From assembly GCA_038030265.1 (NCBI GenBank), contig CM075937.1, forward strand, positions 29,306,198 through 29,370,197: a stretch of DNA of 64,000 nucleotides, written 5' to 3'. Position numbers and translations under genes: made by a program. The stretch is from Corythucha ciliata (taxonomy: Eukaryota > Arthropoda > Insecta > Hemiptera > Tingidae). Below, one piece after another: positions 55,895-64,000 of the stretch (position 1 is its first letter; each line of letters opens with the position of its first letter). Below the pieces are notes generated by a model that saw nothing but the letters and a program-made list of their open reading frames with translations, did not search any database and was not told where the DNA came from.

Positions 55895-56115
55895 TAGTAT
55901 ATTACGATCCAAGGGCGTAATGAGGAATACCGCCCGAGTGTTGTACGCTATTTTTTGTACAGCCGAAGTCCTTAATCATTACAATAATAATCATAAAAAC
56001 CAGTCTTTAAAGCCCTGTTCAGAAGCTTTGTGCTATGCATCTGTGGAGTGTACTAAGCAAAGAAAAATTAATTCCTTCGAAAAATGACGGCACGGACTCC
56101 ACAGACGCGTAGTGA
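55895..56115. repeat. Repeat R4, second copy with deleted MITE centre and truncated M1 copy e
   Basis: ACGATCCAAGGGCGTAATGA joins directly to GGAATACCGCCCGAGTGTTG, then the same flank and an M1 copy from 56010 that stops near 56113. Confidence 0.75.
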
Positions 56116-56119
56116 ACCA

Positions 56120-58760
56120 CGCCATGCCATTTCAGTCAATTCTCTCCAACTCCAAGGCGGTCAACCATGGTCCACGGATTGCGCGACCACTGCCTTTACA
56201 CGTTCTTAAAAAACTTTTGGCAAGATGCCAAAAACGGGCGCGTCATAGTGAGAAGACAGGCCAGTATAGCAGGTCCCTTCGTGACATTATGCTGGTTTGA
56301 CCATAAATCGAAGCTTTTCGTGGTTTCGGGTCTTTGTAAAATTTCTGTTCAAAAAAGCACTTAATAAAATGCAACGGTTGGGGGGGGGGGCGCCACAAAC
56401 TTTCATGGTCCAAGGGGGGACATGACCGTGAAAATGTTGAGGAACGTTGCACTAGATTGAGTGGAGCCCCCTTCTAATAAATTCAACGTTCAAACGAATT
56501 CAAAATAATGTGTTACTGCTCCGAGGCAGGACTAGATCTTCCTCGTGTCTCAAACTTTCGTTCACTCGCGGTCGCCACGATGAGATATTCATGCCCTATT
56601 CAAAATTTTCGAGATCTTCGTCTTAACTTATCATTGGAATGACAATAAAATTAATTAAGGCGAGTTTTCCTGCTCTAGACACGCAGCTGTAGAAGCGGAT
56701 AACTCATTGTTGGAGTAACAGCCTCTCCGATTTCCTATAGCCAAAATTCCTCGAACCACACTTTAATAGAACTCATAAGCAGTGGCTAAATGGTAAAATA
56801 TTTCTGTATATTCAGTGGAATTCTGGGTGAGTGAGAGTGAGTGGGGGGGAGTGAGACTAGTTCGAATTCGAAATTCCGAAAATTCGAAGAATGCTGGGAA
56901 AAAAGAAGAAAATAGAGAGAGAAATTAGGTTGTTCTAAAATTCTGGGAAAATGAAAACAATTTACTTCTGCTGCGGATGATTTCAGCAGCTGTTTGAAAC
57001 TACGCATGGATCATAGTTACTGCATGAAAATTTCCAGCATTTATCGTACAAGTCTGAATGTCCGCGTATACTATATTTTGCTGCAATATTAACGTACCAG
57101 CGCGTAGCGTTCCGTGCTAAATGGAACAAAATTACGGATAAAACCACAAAAACCTGTAACATTACACTTATAGTGATTTCCATTTGCACAAAATTCCGCT
57201 TTGAAGCCGAGCATTTCCACCCGTCTTCTTTGAATTATTTTATCATCTGGTAACACTCGGCTCCAGAACGGAATTTTATGCAAATGGGAAACGCATTAAA
57301 TGTATGAATGAATGAATGTATAATTATTTGTTCCTTCTTTCCAGATCAATTTTGAGATTCTGTGTCCGCCAGTATCCTCATCCACTCCAATCAATCCCTT
57401 ACTCCCCCTCACTCCTAATTACTTTCGAGCAAATTCGTTCCCTCTTTGTTGCCGACAGTACAACATCCAGTGCAACTTTTGAACGCATTCATTAAATATT
57501 TTTAGTAGTCCTCAAAACTATTCCAATCAGGAAGCGTTTAAGAAATTACGGCCCCAGGAGGGGGGGGGGGTAGCAATAACCGCTAATTTCATTTCAGCCT
57601 TGTTAATTTACGAAGCGGAGAAAACGAGAAAAGGAACGTTGTGGGATTGGGATATACGACGGGCATCATAACTGATACTGCGTGGTTATGACTGCTGCAT
57701 TGGAAGAAGGGGGGGGGGTCTTTCGGCGAACAGAATCAAATGGATCACCTGCAAGATTTTGAGCCTCATTGCCGCAGTAAGTTTGCCAAGTTTGTCAAAG
57801 CCGCAGGAGTTTTAAATTGATGACACAAACAGCAATGTATAGGGAAATAAAGCCTTGTCTTCGTCACCACTCTTGTCAAAAAATAATGGAAGCAATTTTC
57901 ATGTCTTTTTTTCTCTGTTTATGAAGTTTAGAGTATCCTTACTTGGAATTTATAGCCGGAAAATGAAATGGAATTTCACTTGAAGGCATCCATTTCCTAG
58001 GCGGAATCGTAGGAAACGAATTTTTACTGGCATTTCGTTCATTACTAAACAATTTACATAATTTTTAGCGTTTGCGAGACGCTCGAGACAAAGGAGTTGA
58101 CCCTTCGAATCATCTTCACGATACTTATTAAACTCCCTCCAATAAGCCCACCCATAAGAGGGTTTTTGCGTTCGATTTGAAATTATGGAAATTCGATTTT
58201 CACCCGTATATGAATTCACGGTGGAGAGGGCTGCTCGCAAGTGTTGCCAATGCAACCTGTCCGTTTCTGGAAAGAGGGTAAGTTGCGGTCTCTTGATTTA
58301 ATTTTAGATAAAATTAAATTCTTCCACCTTCACTGGTAAACTCTTCGAAAGATTACAAAATGTTTAATTTTACTCGTTTCGATCGATAGGGGGTCTTGAA
58401 GGAACATGGAATGTGCTTTCCCTTTTTATCTACATAGGTTTTTTGAATTTTCCCAAACCCTCTGGCACAATTCATTTCCCATTTATTCAACCACGTTAAA
58501 CACTCAAATTCACTACCTACGCTACAAAATTTACCCACTGTCAATTGTAGCGAAAAATTAAAATTTTGATTAACCACTTAAATGGCGAAAGAGAATGTAG
58601 TTGCTGAGGGAAAATTGAAAGTAAGTACGCGGCATTTTCGGGGAAAAAGCACCGAATTCAGAAGAAATGCTCTCGGAAAATTTAACGTGTTAGAGTGGTA
58701 AGGGTAGAACTGAAAATTACAGGAATGTTGTCAGAATCTCCCTGGTCTACTAGTTCCCAC
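56120..58760. other. Mostly unrecognised stretch
   Basis: Holds the R3-type palindrome at 57172-57296 (TTTCCATTTGCACAAAATTC against AATTTTATGCAAATGGGAAA) and poly-G runs near 56380, 57560 and 57705. No coding feature recognised. Confidence 0.4.
57172..57296. mobile_element. Repeat R3, complete palindromic MITE copy
   Basis: TTTCCATTTGCACAAAATTC...GAAGCCGAGCATTTCC pairs with GTAACACTCGGCTCC...ATTTTATGCAAATGGGAAA. Half-copies are at 31497, 45905 and 47922. Confidence 0.8.
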
Positions 58761-58763
58761 CAA

Positions 58764-58975
58764 CGATATATAAAAGAACTGGTTTGCTCATCACTGCTGT
58801 GATAACGGATAGCAATCAAATAAGCTCCCATTGTGGATGAGAGGGGTGGAGTTTCAAAATAAGTGCCATGTTGCCATAACTACACAAGGAGAGGGACAGG
58901 GTGATTGTTTACCAGAGGACGACCTGCCCCCTCCACGCCCCTCCAGACCGCTGTGAGCAATCCAGGTTTATATAT
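58764..58975. mobile_element. MITE family M2, copy 2
   Basis: CGATATATAAAAGAACTGG to GTGAGCAATCCAGGTTTATA; sister of 48832-49063. Confidence 0.85.
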
Positions 58976-58979
58976 CCAT

Positions 58980-60246
58980 GGTTCCCATTACACTTCATTC
59001 GGAAATCCCGCACGAAGGATTGTACCATACGTTTTTATCAGTGAGATAAATGTAAATACCTTTTCTATACGATTGTTTGTTCATCATTGAATATATCTTC
59101 CATATTTCCTGAAACAGAGAATGAACGTTTTTCCGTTAAAAAATAAACAAAGAAGAGTGCCAATAAGGAAGAAGGTTATAAATATCAAGTCATTGTAAAT
59201 GTTTTCCTTTGACAACGAATCTAATGTTTGTAGAATGTTTTTTCGTTCACTACTGGGAAGCGAATGTAGCGAAAAAGATTTTCTACGTCCGGCATTACAT
59301 CAGATCCTGATGAAGGGGGAAACCAGGAATGGGAGAGATTTACAATAAAAGGATCGGTGAATTCTTGCATCACGACTTCTGCACTGGGGGGTTCGAGAGT
59401 CTTGGCTAGACGAAGCTGGTATAGTACAAAACGAGTCTTTCTTTCAATGAAAGGGGGAAATTGGCAATCTTTTTTTAAACCCCTTCCCAACCGGCAGATT
59501 GCGTTCATTCCATCTCTCTCTTAGAGTTCCTTCTCCATTTTCAAAACCCTTCACGCTATATTATACCGGCTCGCTCTTCTTTCCAGCCTCTCTCTCCTTG
59601 AGAGTTCATTTTCTGGTAATTGTCAGAATCAGAGGCTTCTTCATGGCACGACTCTCACAGCATTCATTCAAACTTCTGGACCAGTTGAACCCCTGGCTGA
59701 AGTGACGTATCGTTAAATAAGCGCTTCACCTCCCAGCCATCATTTTTCCAACCCGGAAAAAACAACTTTCAGTGGAAAAAAAATTGAATTGTATCATATA
59801 AACGGCAATTTTAGAACTAAAGACGAGAAAACCTTGCCTCACCACTTTTTCTTTTTATAAATCAATATATTTTTTTCTTCATCAGCTTCTTCAGCACACA
59901 AAACTACATAGGAGCAGAGTTTTTTTGGTACAATTTATGTCGGAACTCAAAAACTATTCGTCGCACGGACTTGTGGTTGGTTTTCATCGACTGGGCACAC
60001 AAAACTACAATAGGATTAGACACCTCGCTCGGGCAAATTTCTTCACCCCTTATAGCGATCGTCCAACGTCTACACACCCTTTAAAGGATGTTTGCCACCC
60101 CCTATCGTTGCGGACTCATTTGAAATTGGGACGAATTTTGCCGCTATTCTACCTCTTTTAAAGCTTAATTTCCTATTATATTATTATGTACTATTAAGTT
60201 ATTGTTAATTTACTCACGAATGTTGGCTGATATTTTCCTCACAGAT
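58980..60246. other. Gene-free stretch
   Basis: 60058-60118 matches 8186-8246 in inverse orientation. No coding feature recognised. Confidence 0.4.
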
Positions 60247-60430
60247 TTTTTTTTTTTTTTTTTTTTTAAGAAAACTTGTAATTCATTTAGAATATTACAG
60301 TTGTGAAACAGATGATTACATGAGGCGTGTAGTCAGGTACAATACATAAATTGCCCTGAACCAGAAGAGGTCACCAGATGACTAGATTGGAACATTACAG
60401 TTGAAGGTGATTATTCCGTATCGCAGCCAG

Positions 60431-60613
60431 TATCACAGTCATAAGTAGAGAACCTATAATCAGACAGGTAAAACCACAGACGCCATGTTCGTTCTTATCA
60501 ATGATCAGTCTTGTTAAATCCACCTTTTGTTGATGCTTTGTGGAGCTCTTATTAAACTGATAAGAGCGAACATGGCCGCGTATGCGTCTACTCGTCTTTA
60601 AAGGTTCCTTATC
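60431..60613. mobile_element. MITE with TCATAAGTAG target duplication
   Basis: TCATAAGTAG stands on both sides (about 60438 and 60612). The ends AGAACCTATAATCAGACAGG and, inverted, AAGGAACCTTTAAAG, and the inner GCCATGTTCG...CTTATCA pair, form the palindrome. It lies in the LINE 3' part. Confidence 0.7.
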
Positions 60614-61197
60614 ATAAGTAGCGCAGTTTTTAATTGCTCAGCGAGTCTTCAAGACGCTTCCTTTTCAGCCGTTGCTGTTGAGGTAGAAGAGGGGGATTGG
60701 ATGTAAGAACCTGTAGGAATTCATTTTGGTGAGCTGCCAATGACGAGTGAAGCCTGCTGTATAATATTTTTATTGTGTCGGCCACTTCATGAAGTTTCAA
60801 ATCGGAATGAAGAACCGAATTTCTCGCAAACCACGGTGCCCCAGTGATTATTCTGAGGGCACGATTTTGAGTAGTTTGCACCCGTCTGATATGGCTCTTT
60901 CCAGCGGATCCCCATACAGCGCAGGCGCATTGCCAAATTGGCCTTACCAGAGTGACGTATACCAGCCTTTTTTGGTAGAGTGGAAGGGATGATCGAAGTT
61001 GAGTATGCTTTTAAGCTGGGTTAACCTGTTGCGGGTTTTTGTCACCTTTACCCTAAGGGGTAAAGCACATTTATCTAAGTATGAATATCAGAAGAGCGTA
61101 AGGCTCAATTATAAAGCAACGGTTTGAACCCAAGTAAAGGGTTGCGGGGAAACCCGCGAGTTAAGCTCATTATTCAAATGGAATGAGATTTGGATAG

Positions 61198-61390
61198 CTT
61201 ACCGGTTGTTTAATTCCGGTCTTACACGGTGGCTTGCCGGTTGTTTGATTTCGGTTTGATATAAGTGATTTGCCGGTTGTTTGATTCATTCCGGTTTGAT
61301 TTAAGTGGCTTACCGGTTGTTTGATCCCGGTTTGATTGAGTAGCTTGCCGGTTGTATGATATGAAATCCTACCGGTTATTTGATCCCGTA
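61198..61390 (+). repeat. ~45-bp tandem repeat, GCCGGTTGTTTGAT type
   Basis: Six units of CTTGCCGGTTGTTTGAT plus TTCGGTTTGAT(ATA)AGTG-type spacer. Resembles a one-sided word array of the kind seen in MULEs A-C; no inverse partner was found. Confidence 0.75.
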
Positions 61391-62040
61391 CGGCTAGTCG
61401 ACCATGTCCGCGTAGAAGGAGTAGAAGGAGAGCAAGAAGAAGAAGCAAAATAAGAAGAAGGACGTTCAAGGTACTAAATTCCCCTACCTATCGATGTTTA
61501 GGGGAAGACGCTTTGAACCCACAGTAGAAGTTTTCTTGTGAATTACGTTTTTGCGTTTCGTTAATTTTCGTTTCACGAAACAGGAAGGGCCCAGTACGCT
61601 CCCTTGCGGCACTCCCGAGATTGCTACTTTAGACGACGATATGGCTTCACCGCAGTTGACAGAGAATGTACGACTATGTCGAACGCCTTCTCAGAGTCCA
61701 AGAATACGCCGAGGCACACCTTCATTTCCTCCTATGTTTTCTAGGAATGAATTCTAGAAGAAAATTATTGAACCGTCAGCAATGTTCATTTTTAAAAATT
61801 TTTTAAAACATTTATTGTTAATTCACTCGGAGAAAACTATAGTCGGACCAGACTCTGATGGGTCTTGAATGGAAATTTTGAGCCCGATTGATCGATTCGT
61901 TGGCCCCTTCCTTGAAAATTTTTTTAAAGCTTCACTATCACCGGGAGGGTGATTCTGTAACTTTCAAAGTTTACGTGTCGTAACTGGGAAGGAGGGGGAG
62001 AGGTTGTACCCCGATGCCTTGGTTTTTTCACACATTTGTT

Positions 62041-62178
62041 AAAGGCTCGTTCAAAGCTCTATGTTTGCGTCGTGTGGAGTCTATGCAACCAAACAAATTT
62101 ATTCCCTCGAAAAATGAAGCATTTTGATAGGTTGCGTAGACACCACACAACGAAAACATAGAGCTTGTGAACGGGCCT
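62041..62178. mobile_element. MITE family M1, copy f
   Basis: AAAGGCTCGTTCAAAGCTCT to GAGCTTGTGAACGGGCCTTA; nearly identical to copy a in the centre. Confidence 0.85.
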
Positions 62179-62179
62179 T

Positions 62180-63038
62180 AAGAATTTATTATTTTTTCTT
62201 CGAGACCCCACATTCTCGCATGAAAATTCCGCAGTTTAATTCAATAGGTATCGTAAAAACCATGGCAACGAGATACCTCCCTCACCCTTCTTCCATTTTA
62301 CGACACGTAAACTTTGGACTTTACAGAATAACCCCCCAGCGAAGTGACGAGTTACAAATTTGGAGGTTATTATCAGATATTGAAAAAAAAAAAATACGAA
62401 TTTTGCGGGGTTTTGTTGTTTTTTTTATTCAAACGAGTGAAACACAGAGCAAACGGAGTTCAGACAGGCACGCAAGGCTGCAGGGCAACTCATACACCAC
62501 GAGAAAGACAAGGATAAATAAAAGAGCGGTACAAACCGATGGCAGCAATAATGTTTTTCACACACCAACGAGGAAAAGGGAAAAACACAAGAAACGGTAG
62601 ACGAGTTCGCCGACTGCTCAAATAAGGCATAAGTAAAGGGAAAGAGTAAACTTCCAATGGAACGCCCGGATATAGTTAGCGAAGATAGATGAGAGAATAC
62701 ACGAGCCAGAATCGAAACATTGTTCTTGACGGGATTCAAGTACGTCCAAGCGTCGCATAGTGAACCAACGTATTGGCATCAGAGTGAAGAAGAACTCAGC
62801 AGGAAATAGGCAAATGTATTCGACTCATAATAAGCTTCCACGATGCCCCGGAGAGCAGACCTGAGAAACGACAGAGACGCGGACACTTGTTTCTGAAAAC
62901 CTGGGAAGACTCATCAATTCACTCACGGCTTAGCACACTTTCATCCCCACGGAGAGTCACAGCAACACGAATATGATTGCGCTTTGTGAATAATTAAAAT
63001 TATTTCAAAATAAATTGTTTGAAAACTGGTTATCACTA
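62180..63038. other. Gene-free stretch
   Basis: The frame at 62124-62600 begins inside MITE M1 and shows no domain; nothing else recognised. Confidence 0.4.
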
Positions 63039-63186
63039 GGTCTATTCGTTTGTCGTCCAGAGCTGCACTGTTAGCACTGAAAGTACTAACCTCCCTTAAT
63101 TTTTTCGCGTTATTCCACATGATAACCCGAGAGGTTACAAAATTTCGTCCTGCTCGGAGTAGCCCGGGACGACAAACGAATAGACC
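63039..63186. mobile_element. 148-bp MITE flanked by TA, copy 2
   Basis: Inverse copy of 44644-44792: GGTCTATTCGTTTGTCGTCC ... GGACGACAAACGAATAGACC with TA on both sides. AATTTCGT and GAGGTTACAAAATTT words are conserved inside. Confidence 0.9.
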
Positions 63187-63189
63187 TAC

Positions 63190-64000
63190 TAAAACCTAGA
63201 GAACCTTTAAACCAGGTATGCTTGGCCGCCATATTGTGCTCTTCTGTCAAGAAAAGATAGTGTGTACTGTTCACGTTTAATGGTATTGTTTAGCTAGTAA
63301 ACTAGCACTTTATTGTATATTAATTTGGAATTAGTTCTTCTGATCGTCTGAGAGGCCACATTTAGGCATTATTTCACCAAATGATATTAATTTAGGTAAA
63401 GAATAAGCGCGTGTAAAGTGATTTTTCGTCTATCTCGTTTAAGACCAGTGTTCGTGTTCCTGAGTGCTCCCAGAGGCCTTTTCATCATTTTACAATTCCT
63501 AAAAACGCTTATAACTTGAAGAATCATTTCTTTTATTGAACGTTCTTGGCGGGTTTAAAATTAACGTCCTCGATTTATTTCTAACAATCCACCAGTTTGT
63601 CATTTAAAGTTTCCACACTTTGGAATTGCAGTTCTTTTAATGAACGAATTCGACCAAGTAACTTGGATGCCTGCTTTTTTTTAGGTAATGGATGGCTGCT
63701 GCCTCGTTAATTGTTCAAATAGCGTAAAAAGGGATTTTGAATGTTTCGATTTCCCCTAGAGAATGAAAGAAGACGGCGTTGGCTTCAAAATTGCAGGCAG
63801 GATAAATGGGTCCCAGTCCCAACTATTCATTCAGTTCTTTGTGAGGTAAATATAATTTCTAGTGTTCTAGTGTACTGAAAACAAAATGTTTCTATCGGGG
63901 AATTGTTCTCTGTGTTTGTCTTCACACGAGAATAATTTCCAGAAACGACGAGCTCTCCACAATGCCCACCCCACCAAAAAAATAAAAAACCTATCACTTC
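63190..64000. other. Gene-free stretch with one MITE-end motif
   Basis: AGAGAACCTTTAAACCAGGT ... GGCCGCCATATTG at 63199-63240 is the end of the 48523-type MITE family; no partner end seen before the window closes. The rest is unrecognised. Confidence 0.4.

Larger units (their letters stand above)
60247..61755 (-). pseudogene. Second Jockey-like LINE copy, broken
   Basis: A T-run at 60247-60269 is the poly-A tail of a minus-strand element. On the minus strand, the C-terminal part reads TKTRNRLTQLKSILNFDHP, then in another frame LVYVTLVRPIWQCACAVWGS and QNRALRIITGAPWFARNSVL (61050-60770). It is clearly the same family as 2124-2700 and reaches further into the C terminus. A farther upstream piece at 61580-61740 gives FLDSEKAFDIV and a VPQGSVLGP remnant. 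Between the pieces lies an unrelated 500-bp insertion with a tandem repeat, and a MITE sits in the 3' part. Confidence 0.8.

Overview
The window is eukaryotic nuclear DNA, most likely from an arthropod and probably an insect. It is AT-rich, gene-poor and full of decayed transposable elements. It contains GT-AG introns of 70-90 nt, Jockey-like LINEs, Ty3/gypsy fragments, MULE (Mutator-like) DNA transposons with FLYWCH fingers, Penelope-like elements (PLEs), many palindromic MITEs and degenerate satellites. I found no complete host gene, rRNA or tRNA. The species cannot be named from the sequence.

Layout. 0-7.5 kb: a large inverted repeat (about 40-298 against 7050-7520) encloses a broken Jockey-like RT (minus strand) that carries a tandem-repeat insertion, followed by an almost intact MULE (4681-6909). 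The MULE's catalytic exon is split by a PLE foldback. 7.5-13 kb: MITEs, a gypsy pol fragment and a PLE 3' end. 13-23 kb: a possible 10-kb composite bounded by hAT-like 13-bp termini. It holds two elements starting TACACTGAGA, two PLE foldbacks, a Harbinger-like fragment, a 2-kb degenerate satellite and a ~297-bp tandem array. 23-37 kb: minisatellites, duplicated segments, MITEs, and a second block of the satellite in reverse orientation. 37-43 kb: a MULE remnant, two PLEs carrying RT and GIY-YIG remnants, and gypsy gag. 43-47 kb: a third MULE with ~200-bp inverted ends. 47-64 kb: MITE families, an isolated TATA/splice-donor context near 53.9 kb, and a second Jockey-like RT.

Three themes recur. 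(1) Three MULE-related loci each carry a different 12-14-bp word, repeated in arrays in inverted orientation at both ends; these are candidate transposase-binding 'barcodes'. (2) PLE copies carry hammerhead-ribozyme signatures whose helix III is a palindrome (ACGT, ACCGGT or ACTAGT). One family has a consistently altered core. (3) One PLE 3' region contains a 72-bp GT-AG intron that is precisely absent from a foldback copy about 26 kb away, so spliced RNA was probably the template. All calls come from reading the sequence and from family knowledge; no database search was run.
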